DNA from: Ciborinia camelliae
Taxonomy: Eukaryota; Ascomycota; Leotiomycetes; Helotiales; Sclerotiniaceae
Length of the DNA stretch: 64,000 nucleotides
Assembly (NCBI GenBank): GCA_025890175.1
Contig: JANPYM010000002.1
Span: 3,952,590 to 4,016,589 of the forward strand
Direction of reading: 5' to 3'
Shown here: piece after piece, positions 12,973-27,517 of the stretch
Layout of the letters: each line of letters begins with the position of its first letter
Position numbering within the stretch: the stretch's first letter is position 1
Program-made: the position numbers and the translations under genes
Notes under the pieces: model-generated
What the model was told of the DNA's origin: nothing
What the model saw: only the letters and a program-made list of their open reading frames with translations
Databases searched by the model: none

Positions 12973-14618
12973 AATATATTATACATATAATATTTATTAA
13001 TTTTATAAAAATTTAATTAATATAAATTTGAAAAATAATGGGGATATTTGTAAAACTAAATAATATAATTAAATATTCAAATTATCTATAACAAATATAA
13101 AATATTGTTTTTTATTTATTTTTTATTTAAATTCGAATTTAATAATATATATTTTTTAAATTTAATTTAATAAAAATAATATTTTTTTATAATTAATTAA
13201 AAAATTTATTAATTAAAAATAAAAGTATTTAATTTTTTTTAATTATTTAATTTAATCTTCTATAATTAATATATAATCAATAATCTTTATTTTTTTTTGA
13301 AACAAATATAATCAAAATTTTAACAAAATTTATTAAACAATAAATTTATTTTTTTGATTAATATTTTTTTAAATATTTTTTTAAAATTAATAATTTTTTT
13401 TTTAAAAAAATATATATTAAATTTTACAAAAAAATAATTTTTAATTTTAATTCAATTTAATATTTTATTAAATAATAATTAAATAATAATTTACTTTTTT
13501 TTTTTAAAAAGTTTATTTTAAATCTTTATATTTATTTAAAATATTAAAAACTTTTAAAGTAAAGATTTTATATTTTATTTATATTTTTTTAAAATTAAAT
13601 ATTTAATTTAATTATAAAATTAAAGCTTATATTTTTTTATTTATTTTCTAATAAATTTTTTATATCAAAATAATTTTAATAAATTTTAAATTAAATCGAA
13701 AGTAAAATTTTATTAATTATTAATTGATTTTAGGATTTATTATTTTTAATTATAAAAAATCTAAAATTGTATTTATATAAAAAAAATTTAAAATAATTAA
13801 AATAAATTAATAAATATATATTTTTTTATTTTTTAATATATCTATTATTTTTATAATAAATTAATAATCTCTATAAATAGAAATATAAATCCCTAATATA
13901 AATATTAAAAATATATTTTTTTTTAATATAGATTTTTAATTTTATTTAATATATTTATTTTATTAAATTATATTAATTTAAATACCCAAATTAATAAAAT
14001 AGCGGAATATTATTAATTAATATTTTAATTTAAATATAATAATAATAATAATAATAATATATTCTTTTTTATTTAAACCTAAAATTATAAAAACATTTAA
14101 AATAATTACTAAATTTTATTATTTTCCTATCAATATATTTTGTTATTTTTTTATTAAAAAGGTTTAACATTTTTTTATTAATATAAATTTATTCTTTTTT
14201 AAAATAATCCCTTTCGAAATATTTTTTTTAATAATATTAATATTTAAATAAATTTTTATAAATAATAATATAATAACTTATTTATTAATATTAATAATAT
14301 TTTATTAATTTTTTTTAATATTTTTAATATTAAATTTTTTTTATTAATTAGTTTTTTTATATAATTTTTTAATTTAATTCTATTTTAATTTTAATAAATT
14401 TTATTAATATAATATTTTTATTGTTTTTTTATAATTTATAAAAAAATTAAACAAAATTTGAATAATGTAATAAAATATTATATATTTTTTTAGAATAATA
14501 ATTTATAATATTAATAAAACGATATATTTAATTAATATTTTTTAATTTATATATTTATCTTATAAATTTTTTTTAAATTTCAAATTATTAAAAAAATTCA
14601 AATATTTTTTTGTTTATA
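12973..14618. repeat. Second copy of the contig-end duplication
   Basis: 1646 bp, colinear with 11315-12962. It continues past the end of the first copy into new sequence, the pattern expected of two overlapping contig ends. Confidence 0.9.
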
Positions 14619-15400
14619 TTAAAACAAAAATTGATAAACAATTATTTATAATATATATTATTTGTTTTATATTTTATATTTTTTTTCAAATTATTTAAAT
14701 AAAAAATAAAATTATTTATATTTTATTTTAAATATTATTTAATTTTTAATATTCAAATAATTGTTATATATTATCAATTTTTTTTATTTAAAATTATATT
14801 ATATATATATTTTTAAATTTCATTTATATAATATTATTTGATTAAATTATATTAATAAATTAATATTATATTATTAAAAAATATTTTTTAAAATATTATA
14901 TTATATAATTTATTTTTTAAATATTAATAAAGAAATAATATTTATTATTATTTCGAAATATTATTTTGATTTAAAAAAAAAAATCTTTTGTTTAAAAAAT
15001 ATTTGTTTTTTTGTATTAAAATAATTTCTAAAATTTCAAAGATTTAATATTTGATTTAAGATAGATAAATAATATATTATTAAAAATCATTAATATCCCA
15101 ATAATTTTTTATATTTAAATAAATCGGATTATAATTTTATTTATAATTTTTATATTATTTTTTATATTTTATATTTATTGTTTTAAAATATTATAAAAAC
15201 TTTTCCCTAAAAATTCTTTAAATTTTGAAAAAGAATTTGTATCTTATTAATATATATAAAATTAATTAATAATATTGTTTTATATATTATTAATTTTAAT
15301 ATTTTATTAAATAAATATAAAGATATTTTTTATTTTTAATATTATTTTAAATATTATTAATTTAATTAACAAATTATTTTTTAAATAAAATAAAAAAAAT

Positions 15401-15750
15401 TATTAAAATAAAAAATACAAAAAATCAATTAAATCAATAATAATTCCAAAACTTTTTATTATTTTTTAAATAAAATTTTTATTATCTTTTAAATAATTAA
15501 TAATATATCATTAATCGTTATTTAAATAATAATATTTTATTTAATATAAAGTTTTACAAACTTTTAAAACCCCCTTCGTTTAATTATATAAATCTATTTT
15601 ATATATATTAATATTTTATAAATTAAATATTATATTAAAAATTTATTATCAATTAATATTAAATATTAACAATTACCAATATATTGGCTTTAAGCCTGAA
15701 TTTTATGCCCAAGCATCTTTTTTGTTTTTATTGCCTTTAGATCCGTAACA
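15401..15750 (-). repeat. LTR of the minus-strand Gypsy (5' LTR)
   Basis: 350 bp partner of 8003-8352. Its last 80 bases retain C and G (ATGCCCAAGCATC, ATCCGTAACA) where the other copy is T/A. The two LTRs are therefore complementary mosaics. Confidence 0.9.
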
Positions 15751-15836
15751 TAAAAAGTTTGGGGGACATTATATAATGATAGTTGAAGGATTGGGCTATT
15801 ATTCGAACTTATATTATATCATTTTATATTTATATT

Positions 15837-15946
15837 TGTTATACGCGTCACATAGGATCATGAAAGTGAAATCGTAGATATATAATCTGATAAAAGAACT
15901 ATACTGAAAAGGAAAGGATCCTTTTAGAAAGAACACTATCTAATAT
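15837..15946 (+). repeat. 161-bp-family LTR, left part
   Basis: It begins TGTTATACGCGTCACATAGG and matches the intact solo LTR at 39809-39969 for its first ~110 bases, up to CTAATAT, where the Copia element interrupts it. The remainder resumes at 33362. Confidence 0.85.
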
Positions 15947-16426
15947 TGTTGTATTTTAATTAAATATATAATACCTATCTCTTAATTAATTATATAATTT
16001 ATTTATTTAATTAAATATATTAATTAATTAATTAAATAATTAATAAATTATATATTTATTTAATTATATAAAATATAATTAAATATACAGTATAATAATA
16101 CAAACTACACAAATATATGCTTAATACAATCATTCGAATCGTATAGAGTTCTTTTAGAATTCGAAATACTATATTAAAAAAAATTGATTTTTTGTTCGAA
16201 TTTTAATTAGAAAAAACAATATAATAAAATATTTCATTTCAATTCTGATTTTTAATTTTATATTATAATAATATTATTTTATATATTATATATAAATATA
16301 TAATATAATTATTATTATTTTTTAATATTTAATTTATTTATAATAAAAAATATATATTAATCAATTAAACATTTTATATTATTAATATATATTTTTTATA
16401 TATATCTAAAATTCAAATTTATAATA
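15947..16426 (+). repeat. 5' LTR of the Copia element
   Basis: 480 bp, colinear with 32882-33361. The 3' half is strongly AT-converted (ends TTATAATA where the other copy ends TTGCAACA), while the first bases keep the original TGTTG. Confidence 0.93.
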
Positions 16427-17225
16427 AATTATATTGTTTAGTATTAATATATATATATTAAACTTAAAAAATCGATTTTAATAAATCAATTTTATTAAAT
16501 TTATATTATAAATCGATTAAATTATAATTATACGTTTTATTTTTATTAAAAGTATTTTAAAAACAAATCAAAATTTATTTAATTAGATCGATTGGAATTA
16601 TAACCTTTATTATCAAATACAATTTCGAAACGTATTTCGAATTAAGCCCCGAACCCAAATCCGATCTTTCAATTAAAATTTCGATTCGAATTTTAATCTT
16701 GTTTAATATTAAAAATAATATACTAAAAGAATTTAAATTTAAAAAAATTATATAATATATAAAAATTGTATTTAATAAATTAATTTGTTATTAAAATTTA
16801 ATAATTATTTTAATAAACCTAATTAATTTTAATATATTTATAAATTATATCGATTTTTATATTATATATAATATTAATATTAATCTTTTATATATATTAA
16901 AAATCTTATATATATATATATAATAGGGATTTTATTTATATATATATAATATTAATATATTTATATATATATATATAAATTTTTGATTTATAATTAATTA
17001 ATTATTTATAATATTTATTTATTTTTAAAATTTTTAATTAATTTTTTGATTTATTTTATTAAGTTTTAATTGAATTATAATTTAAATTTAATTTAATTAT
17101 AAATATTAAATTTTAAGATTTATATTTTTAAGACTAAATCTAATTAAGTATATAAAATTAAATCTTTAAATATTATATCTATATAATTATATTATTTATA
17201 ATAAATAATATAATATTATATTTTA

Positions 17226-17323
17226 TGTTACGCTAAGACTAGCTGCACAGACATAATCAGTACATAGTTATCCTAGATAATATAATAAGAACTTTGTCCT
17301 TCTTATATATTTTTATTATATTA
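17226..17323 (+). repeat. 5' LTR of the nested Gypsy
   Basis: 98 bp, TG...TA ends. Its first half is nearly unmutated (GCTAAGACTAGCTGCACAG) and its second half is converted to A/T. The following ATTGGTAGTAAG may be a decayed primer-binding site. Confidence 0.9.
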
Positions 17324-20300
17324 ATTGGTAGTAAGTTTTTCAGTATTTTTTGTTTAAGATATTATATTTATTGAGAATACAATCATTTTTTTAGGAATAA
17401 ATTTATTTACAATCATTATTTAACTATTTTTTCAGATTTTTACATCTATTTATGTAACCATTTTAAAAATCATATTTATTGGTGTCAACCATTAAATTTC
17501 TAATTTACTTATCAATTCTTATAATAAATTCCTTATTCGAAGAAATAATTAAAATAATATATTTGTTATATTTTATTTGTTTTTTAAAATATTGGTTTGC
17601 TAATAAAATATTAATAAAAACTTATATTTTTATAAGCAAAATAATAATATAATTTTTAATTTTAAATTCAAAAATTATTTATTTAATTATTCAAATTTAT
17701 ATTAATTTATGATTAAATTTTAATAAACTATTTTCGATTTTGTTTAAATGGATTAATTCAAAAATTTTTTTTATTATCGTTTTATACAAATTTAATATAA
17801 TTATTAATAATATCAATATCGATATTAAAGTATTAATCCTAATTGAGGTTAAAGGAATATTATTTATTAATTTTTTTGGTCAACCAAATCTCGATTTTTT
17901 TTATAATTAAATCTACATAAAATTCGATCACCACAAAAAAACATTTTTTATAAATATTATCAAAAATATTTTTTAAATATATTTAGTTTTTAAAATATTA
18001 ATCTTAATTATTATAAAAAACAATAATGATAATAATAATAAAGTCCAAATTTTTATAAACTAAATAAAGATTATAATAATCCAAATATTTAATAAACAAA
18101 TAATTGTTATAAAAAACGGTTAGAATAATATTTTTTGAAATAATGTTTTTAATATTTTTATAAATAATTTAAAATAATTTAATAATAATTAAAATAATAA
18201 AAATATTTTTAATAATAAATAATGTTTTTAAAATATTGAATACTTTAATTCAAATTTTTTGGAAAAATATAATAAAAATAATTATATTATAATAAATAAG
18301 GATATATATTAATATAATATCTATTTATTTACCAATTAAATTAAAAAATATATTTTAAAAAAACAAATATTTATAATATATACAAACTTATATATATATT
18401 TTCAAAATAAAATATTATTATAATTTATAAAAAAATTGGATTTATTAGTTAAATATAATTTAATATATATATTAAATAATATAAAATAATAATATAAATT
18501 ATTTATTAAGTAATTTAAAGACTTTATTTTCGAAATTTTTAAAAAATTATAATACAAAAAATATATAATAAATAATATTTATGAAGAATGGAGTATTCGT
18601 TTTTTTATTATTATTATTATAAGATATATTAAAGTAATAAATATAAATAAGAATATATAATTTAATAATTTTATTTATAATAATCTTAATTTTTATTTGT
18701 ATTCTTATATAAATTATTTTTCGAATAATTAAATAATAATATAATTTATAAAATATTTAATTATTAAATAAAAAATATTTTAAAATAAATTATAATTTTA
18801 AATCTATATAAATTATTGGGAATAAGATAATATTTATTATTAAAATAATTTTTATAGAAATTATTGAAAGGATAATTGTTTTTTTTTTTGTTTTTTTATT
18901 TTTTTTTATTTTTTTAATTTTTTTAAAGATTTTTAATTTTATAATTAAAATTATATTAATAATATAAAGTATTTAAACTTTAAATTTATATTTTTAACTT
19001 TATTAAAAAAATAGAGATTATAATTTATTAAAGAAATCTAATTTTTATAAGATTTTATTATTAATGAAAAAAATCGATTTTATTATAAAAAAGATTTGTA
19101 TAAAAGTAATAAATAATTAGTTTATAAGTATTATTATAAATATAATAGTATAAATTATGTTAACAATAATTTTTTGGATATTTTAAAAGATTATAGTTTT
19201 AAATATAATTAGGAGTTATAGGAGTAAAAATATATAATTATAAAGAAAATTATTTATAAAGATGATTATTTTTAAAAGAATAAGGGATTAAATTTTTTTA
19301 AAGGCAAATTAAATAAAAAAGGATTTTTTGCAATTTTAAATATTATTAAGAATAAAAAAGAATATAAAAAATGTAATATAGTATTTATTATTTGAAATTA
19401 TTTTTTTAAATATATTTATGTTAATTTATGTATTGATAATTAATTATTATTATAATTTGAATTTAATAATAATAAGTTGGTAGTTAATAATTTTTTTTTA
19501 ATATTAATAAATGTTTTATATGCAAATCTGGTATAGTATTAGGATTACATTAATATAAATATTAAGGTATATAATAAATTAGGTTTAGAATATTAGAATT
19601 TTGAAATTTTATTAAATAAGGATATAAGGATATTTTATAGATTTTATATTTATATTGTTAATAAATTTTATATTATTAATATAATAATTTTAGTATAAAA
19701 TAGAAAGTTTGGATTAGAGTATTGCTTTATATATATTATAATTATTATATATATATTAATTATTAATTAAAAATTTAAAATTTGTATTAATAATGGATAT
19801 TCCTAATTATTAGTAGACAAAGAATAAATTATAAATTATTTAAATATATAAATTAAAGAAAATATTTATATTAATATTAAAAATATTAATAATTGATTTT
19901 ATTTAAATTAATTAATAAAATTCAAAATATTTTTATTTGAATTATTTGATAATAAATAAGTTTTTAGAAAAATTAATATTAAAATATAGATAAAAAAAGG
20001 ATTTAAAAGATTTAATAATTTTAAAATTTTATTAAAAAATAAATTTTTGATATTTTATAGTATACAAATAAATATAGGAGAAAAAATTTTAATATTATGT
20101 TTTTATAGAAATCTTGTAATATTTTTAAAGATATATATAAAAAATAATATTATAGTATATAAGATTATAATTATAATCAAAATAATTATTTTTTTAAAAT
20201 TTATAATATTTATTTTTATAAAATATTATCTGTTTTTTAAAAATAAAGATTATTTTTTTTAAAAATTAATTTTTAAAATATAAGATATAATTATCGATTA

Positions 20301-20989
20301 TAAAGATTTTATAATATTTATAAATAATTCCAATATTTTATTAATTATTTATATAAAAACTTATATAAAAATTATTTAAAATTATAAAAAAAAAAAAAAA
20401 TTTATAATCAAAAACAATTTATAATAAATTAATTTTAACCATTTTAAATATAATTTTAAAAATATAAATAACAATTATTCAAATTTATTTTTTTAAAAAT
20501 ATAAACAAAAAATATATTTATTAAAATTTAGTTTTATAAAATTTAAATAAATATTTAGTTTTTATTTAAAAATCAATTCTAAAAATAATTAGGAGAATAT
20601 TATATTAATTTCAAATAATAAAGATTTAGTATTAAAAAAAATCCTATTATTATTTATTAATATACTATAAAAAAATATAATTATAAATATTACAAAACCC
20701 CTAAACATTACAAAATTTATGATAAAAAACGGAGTATATATATACAATAAACTTTTTAAGTTAATTAAATAAATTAAAGTTTTAATATTTAATTTTAAAA
20801 ATATTTAAATAAATAATAAATTTATTAATTTACTTTACAAAAAAAAAATATTAATTAATTTTATAAATAAATAAAAAAATATAAAAATAATAATTTATAT
20901 ATATTCAATTAATAAAAAAGATTAAAATTTAATTAATTTAATTTTTAATAAATTATATAAAATAAATTATATAAAATAAATTATAAAAT

Positions 20990-23890
20990 TTATATTATTT
21001 AAATATATAATATTTGTGGTTTAACAAATAATTAAAAATAAATACAAAGAATATATAATAATTAATTTATATCTAATTAATAAATTTGTAATTTATAATA
21101 TTTATTCTATATTACTTTAATTGAATATTATTAAAATATTATAAGATTTATTATATATTATAGTTATTAATATATTAGTTTTTTTTTATTAATTTATAAT
21201 TAAATAAAATTATAAAAAAAAATTTATAATTATCAATTATTATAATTAAAAGTATTTTAAAATTGTTTTAATAAATTTTAAAAATTTTTTGATATATATA
21301 CAAAAAGTTTTAAATAGAAAGTTTTTTTTATATAAATAATATATTAAAGTATTTATTAACGATATTATTATTTTTTTTAAAATAATTGAGGATTATATAT
21401 AATATTTGTATAATATTTTTATTTTGTTTTAAGTTATGAATTTGATTCTAACTTTAAACAAATTTTTTTTGACATATTCGTTAATTATTTTTTTGGAATA
21501 TAAAATTAACAGGTTTGAATTATTTATAATTATTAAAAAAATTGTAACTATTAAAAACTTATTATTTCCAATTAATTTATAAAATTTTAAATATTTTTTG
21601 AATATAATTAATTATTTTAAACAATTTGTTTTTTATTATATCAAAATAATAAAATTATTTTAAAATTATAAAATAAAATTGTTAATTTAGGACTAAAATT
21701 TAAAAACTATAAACAAAAAACGTAAGGGTTTTTATAATCATATATTTTGGGATTTTATATTAACAAAGTTAAAAACTTTTTAATTAATTAAAAACTTTTT
21801 TTTTTTAAAAAGATTTTTTATGTATATAAATTTAAATTAACATTTATTTATAAAGATTAATAAATTTTTAAAATAAAAATATAGTATTATAATATTTTAT
21901 TTAAAGGAAAAATATAGTACATTAAATAATTTATTAAAGATATTAAATATAATAATATAGCCTATTCTATTTTTAAGTAAGCTATTTGGTACAATAAAGA
22001 AACATTATTATTTTATTGAGCTGGAGATTGTATGTTTGATTTATATATATTAATATTTAAAAATTATAATTTAATTATTTAATTTAATAATTATTATTTT
22101 TATTAATTATATAATAATATACAAAATTTATAAAAACAGTTTTTTAAAAATAATAAATATTATAAAAATAAATTAATATTTAATTATAATATTTTAATAT
22201 TTATTATAATACAATCTTGAAATTTATTATATCCCTGATAAAATTAATATCGTCCCAAATATTTTATTTCACTTATTTATAAACTTTAAGGATATTATAA
22301 AAAATAATAAACTCAATAATATTTAATTTTTTTTGAAAATATTTATAACTAAAAAAATTAAATTAAAATTTGTGAAAAAATATTATAAAAATATTTATTT
22401 TCGTTAAATTTTATGTTTATTAAGAATTATATTAGATAATTTAATTTTAAATCAATTAATAAAAAATGGGATTTTTTTTTGTTTTAATTAAAAATTGTTG
22501 TAATATTGTTTAATTAATAGAAATAAAAGATTTGCAATTTTAAATAATATGATTAAAAAAATCTTTAAAAAAACATATAATAAGAATTATTATATAAATT
22601 TTAAGAAAATTAAAGTTAAATTATAAAATTTTTATATTTTTTATTTAATAAAACAATTTTTAAAGTATATTAATTATTATTCAAATTATAAAACAAATTT
22701 TATATTTTATTAAAAATTCAATAATTAATTTTATTTAATTTATATACCGCTTAAACCTTTTTATATAATTATTATAAATTTTATTATTGATTTATTAAAA
22801 ATATAGATAATATTATTATAGTTAGTAGAAAATTACAATTTCTTCGATTATTTGATAATCATTATTTACAAATTTTTTAAGAAAACAATCTTTATTTTAA
22901 AATATATTATATATATTATTATTAATTAAGTCAAAATTATTTATTATATATTTATACTTTACAATTAAAAAGTATTATATAAAATTATTTCAAATCGAGA
23001 TTTTAAATTTATATTAAAATTTTGGTAAAAAATGTTTAAAAAACTTTAAACCAAATTATTTATATTTATGGCATAACATTTTTAGATTAATAATCAATTG
23101 AAAATAAAAAACCAATAAATAAAAATAGTAATAAAATATTATTTTTATTATTATTTTAAAAAAAACTAGATTATATTATTCATTTTTTTATAAATTATTT
23201 TAAATAATATTTTTTATATTATTATTAGAATTTTATTTAATAAATTAATATTTGGGTTTCGGTCAAATAATATTATTATTGTATTGTTTGGAACAAAGGA
23301 TAATATTTATTTTTTCAAGATTATTTACAAATTATATTAGAAAGATATCAAAATAATTATTGATTTTGTGGTAAATATAGTAAAAGAAAATTATAATTGC
23401 AAATATTATTTTTTTATAATAAATATTAATAATAATATCTATTTTAAAATGTACAAAAAATATTATTTACCAAAAAAACCTAATTACAAAATATTAAAAT
23501 AACAATTAAGATTGTAAAAGGTTTTAAAATAAATTAGAAAGTTTATTTATAAAATTGATTTTTTATTATATTGAAAAGTTTACTAAATTATTTTAATTAT
23601 TTATTTATATTTTGGTCTTATTAGCGAAAACCTGTTTAATTGTTTTAAATCTGATTGTATAGAATTAGTAAAAATAAAAGGTAATAATAAATTTTAACAA
23701 TTTTATAAATTAAAAAAATTTATTAATAAAAAAATAGTTAAATATAATAGTAAATATTTTATAAAATATTTGGTTAAATATAAAGAATAAAGTAATATTT
23801 AGAATAAATAATTTTTTATTAAATTATTTAATAATACTAAGGAATTTATAGAGGAATATAAACAAAAGTTAAAGATTACAACAATTTTCT
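20990..23890 (+). pseudogene. Gypsy pol remnant (RT, RNase H, integrase, chromodomain)
   Basis: Stop-riddled but in order. RT runs from about 20990, with the catalytic strand decayed to VFINDIIIFFK at about 21345-21375, followed by the connection region. RNase H lies at about 21850-22300 (PILFLSKLL-like then a T..E..-like helix), and integrase at about 22730-23550. A chromodomain-like segment (YFIKYLVKYKE, then ELIEEY-like) spans about 23730-23870, and it assigns the element to the chromoviruses. Stops sit at expected Trp and Gln codons. Confidence 0.85.
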
Positions 23891-23899
23891 CCAAGTATA

Positions 23900-26800
23900 A
23901 TAAAAATTGTTCTAAAGAATAAAATTTTATTAATAAAAAAATTTTTTAAAATAATTTTAAATCGTTTTATTCATTTTTGAAAACAAATATTTTATTTTAT
24001 TTTTATAATTATAATAGTTTTAATATTTATTTTATAATTTATAATAATAATGTTAATAATATTATATTAAAATCTTTATTATTTTTGTTATTAAATTCTT
24101 AATTTTTTATAAAATATAATTTTTAGAATAATTTTAAATTGAAATTGTATTTTTATAACAAATTATAATTTAAAACTTTTTATTTTACAATTTTTTTTTT
24201 CGTAAGAATTTATTAGTATAATCTTTAAAATATTATAAATATCAAGAATATTAATTATATTAATAAAAAATATTATAATAATAGGGGTTTTTTTATATAA
24301 AAATATAGTTTTATAAAATACAATATTGGATAAAATTTGTTAAATTTAAAATCGATAAATCAAAAAAAAAAATTTTAAAAAATATAATATTTTATTAATT
24401 TTTTTATTAATTTTTTTTAAAATTTATAATTTTTATTATTAATAAATAATTTACAATTTGTAATAAATAATTTTAATATTTATAAAATATTATTTATTAT
24501 AATAAAATTAAGTATATTTATATTTATATTTAAAATCCTATTTTTTAGTATATTTTTGAAAACAATAAATAATTTTTTCGATTTAATTTTATATTTTTAA
24601 GTATATTAATACCAAGAAAATTTCCCAAACCTGTTTTTTGTTAAATCAATTTAAATCAAAAACGAAATACGACTTAATCTAATAATACAATTTACACCAA
24701 ATACCAAGCAAAATATAAATATATTAAATAAAATATTTAAAACTTTTAAATATAGAATGTTATATTAAAAAATCAAAAATAATAAGCTTTTATATTAGAA
24801 TAATATTGATTATTATATTAAATTGTATGACTTAATCCCTGCAAATTTGCAAACAAGAATTAATATAATCGAAATAAAATTATAAATTAAGAAAATTACG
24901 AAAATTGTTAATATTATAAAAAAATTAAAATAAAAAAAAATTAAAATTTTAATATCAATAAAAAAACTTAAAACAAATAGTATAAGTTTTTTATTGAAAT
25001 TATATAATCAAAATAAGGATCGGGATTATTTTTTTATATCCCTAAAAAACAAATTTATTACCAATATAAATCCATTCTTTTTTATTAATATAATATCAAC
25101 GAAAATTTAAAAACAAATATTCAAAAAAATCGAAATTAATGTAAATTTATTTTTATTTATTAATATTATATTTAAAAAAACTTAAAATCGAAATAATAAA
25201 AAATAGTTATTAATTAAATAATTAAAAAAATTATTTATAAATAAATCAGGTATTAATGTAGATAAACTAATATTTATTAATAATTTTAATAATAAAAATT
25301 TTTTACAAAATTTTAAAATAAAGATTAAACTTAATATCAAAATCGAAAAAGAGATATAGTTGGAATTTATTGATATGATATATATTATAATTACAATTTA
25401 GATTTTTAAGACTAATATTAAGATAATAAACATTATTAATAAATTTATTAATAATATAATAATAATTATTATAATCTTTAAATATATATATAATTTATTG
25501 GACTTTTGTATTATTAATAAAATAATTTTTGATTTTAAAAAAATTAATTATTTTAAATAATTAAAAAAAATATATTTTTTATTTTTTAATTAATCTAATA
25601 ATATTTATTTATATTTTATTTTTAAAAAAAATTTTAATTTATCAAAATATATTTTTTTGTTTTTTATATTAATAACAAAAAATAATAAAATTATATTATA
25701 AATATATTAACAAAACGTTTTGAAAAACTTAACTTTATTTCAAATAATAATTACAAAAAAATAAAACCTAAAAATCTAATTTTTTAATTAAAATATTTAA
25801 TATCCAAAAATTAAAATTTTTATAATTATTAAAAATAAATTTAATTATTTAATCAAAATATATAAAGCTAATAATATAAATTTAATAGGGAATTCAATAT
25901 CAAATTATAAATTAAAGTTTTTTAAATAAACAATATTATTCAAAAATAAAAAACAAAATTTCAAAATAACAAAATTAGGAATATTAATATACAATATTAT
26001 AATATGGTCCCAATAAATGAAATAATTATAAAAATATCAAAATCGTATAATTATATAAATTAAATTTAATATTATAATATAAAATAAGATATAACATCAA
26101 TAAATAAAGAATACCAATATATTTTTGTTAAAGGAAAAATAGTTTAAATATAAGTATATAAGTTAAAAACGATTTATATTGATAATTAAAAAGTTTAGAA
26201 AATTAAAATATATTATAGAATATCTTGATATTAATATTAATAAATAGAATAAAAAATTAAATAATAATATTGTTTTTTTGATTTTAAATTTATTAATTAT
26301 AAAAAATATAATAATTTTAGAATTTAATTTAATATTATTTAATAATAGGAATTTAATTATCAAATAATAAGGTACAATAAACATTTTATTATAAACAATA
26401 ATTATGCCCTAAATCTCTACACCAACAAAATAATTGATCCCAGTGTCTCAATTATAGGCAACAGTCGAACCTTATATTGGTACATTATTAAAACAATAAA
26501 TCCCTATTACCCAATTGCAAAAACTAATAATACCATAATTCACAACATTTTCAACACAAAAGATTTAAAGACTATTATCGAGCTTATATTAAAAGCAAAT
26601 AAAAATTGAAACTATAATATATACTTAGCCTGTATTTTTATAAAATTAGCAATTAATAAGATTATTATTTTAATATTATTAAGAAATTTATAAAAATATT
26701 ATAATCCCTACTATAAGCAAAAGCATCTCCATATCATTATATATACAATTTGATTAGATTTTCCATTAAATAAATTTTAACCAATTACCGATTTATTAGT

Positions 26801-27419
26801 ACAATATTTAAAATCCTTATTTTTTCTTTACTTTATTATAAAAATTTAATATATTAATATCTTAATACTTTATTATATTATTATAAATATAATATCAAGA
26901 AATTGAAAATATTTATTAATATTATTAAAAACTTAATTTGTAACAAACCTTTGATTAATGTGTTTTACAGTATTATTGGGTTTAAAGTAAATAATTAATA
27001 ATATATAATAAAAACTTTTAATTATAATTATTTATAATTAATATCAATATATTTTAAATATATAAATAAGTTTATCAATCGTAACAGTATATTACAATAA
27101 ATCAGATTTTATCACAATATTATACCCTAATGAATTCAAAATCCTTTAATTTATAATAATTTAATTATAATATAAATTAAAATATTAATAAAAATATTTA
27201 ATAAAACAAAAAAAATATAAATATTAAAAAAAGGTTTAAAAAATTTTTTTTGTTTTATATTTAAAATATAAGATTGTTTTATTTTTTTTATTTTATTAAC
27301 CTTTATTTGTTTTATATATATATTTAAAAATATTAATATCAATTAATTTATATTAATATATATTCATTATATTTAAAAATTTTATAAAAATATAAAAATA
27401 TTTTTTCAAAAAATATAAT
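23900..27419. other. Unassigned 3.5 kb inside the nested Gypsy
   Basis: It lies between the chromodomain and the 3' LTR. I recognise no protein domain. Composition is not uniform: 26400-26780 retains many C but very few G on the plus strand, unlike the balanced decay around it. Short hydrophobic frames here (26163-26384 and 27151-27342, minus strand) are A/T artefacts. It may be a further insertion or an extra retroelement gene. Confidence 0.4.
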
Positions 27420-27517
27420 TATTATATTAAAATTAATTATATAAATATAATCAATACATAATTATCCTAAATAGTATAATAAGAACTTCATCCTTCTTAC
27501 ACACTTTCATTGTACCA
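27420..27517 (+). repeat. 3' LTR of the nested Gypsy
   Basis: 98 bp, the mirror mosaic of the 5' LTR: first half converted, second half preserved (CACACTTTCATTGTACCA). Confidence 0.9.

Larger units (their letters stand above)
8003..15750 (-). mobile_element. RIP-degraded Gypsy LTR retrotransposon
   Basis: The element is bounded by 350-bp direct LTRs (8003-8352 and 15401-15750) that begin TGTTAAG/TATTAAA and end GTAATA/CCGTAACA. It is flanked by TAAGA on the left and TAAAA on the right, a 5-bp target duplication with one G-to-A change. Minus-strand translation shows Gypsy order: RT/RNase H remnants near 10790-11095 and an integrase core near 9560-9805. The apparent 7.75 kb includes about 1.65 kb duplicated by the assembly, so the true length is near 6.1 kb. 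No open frame survives. Confidence 0.9.
17226..27517 (+). mobile_element. RIP-degraded Gypsy chromovirus nested in the Copia
   Basis: 98-bp LTRs at 17226-17323 and 27420-27517 are flanked by a perfect TTTTA target duplication (17221-17225, 27518-27522). The left LTR begins TGTTACGC and the right one ends TGTACCA. I count about 26 differences between the two LTRs, all transitions. The plus strand carries RT, RNase H, integrase and a chromodomain in Gypsy order. At 10.3 kb it is long for the family; about 3.5 kb after the chromodomain (roughly 23900-27419) is unexplained. Confidence 0.93.

Noticed and set aside
20047..20262. 71-codon frame rich in Ile/Lys/Phe in the AT island
   Set aside because: Composition is what A/T-only DNA encodes; it lies in the decayed Gypsy element upstream of its RT remnant and matches nothing.
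26163..27342. Two hydrophobic minus-strand frames resembling membrane proteins
   Set aside because: Leu/Ile/Phe richness comes from TTT/ATT codons in RIP-mutated DNA; no conserved motif.
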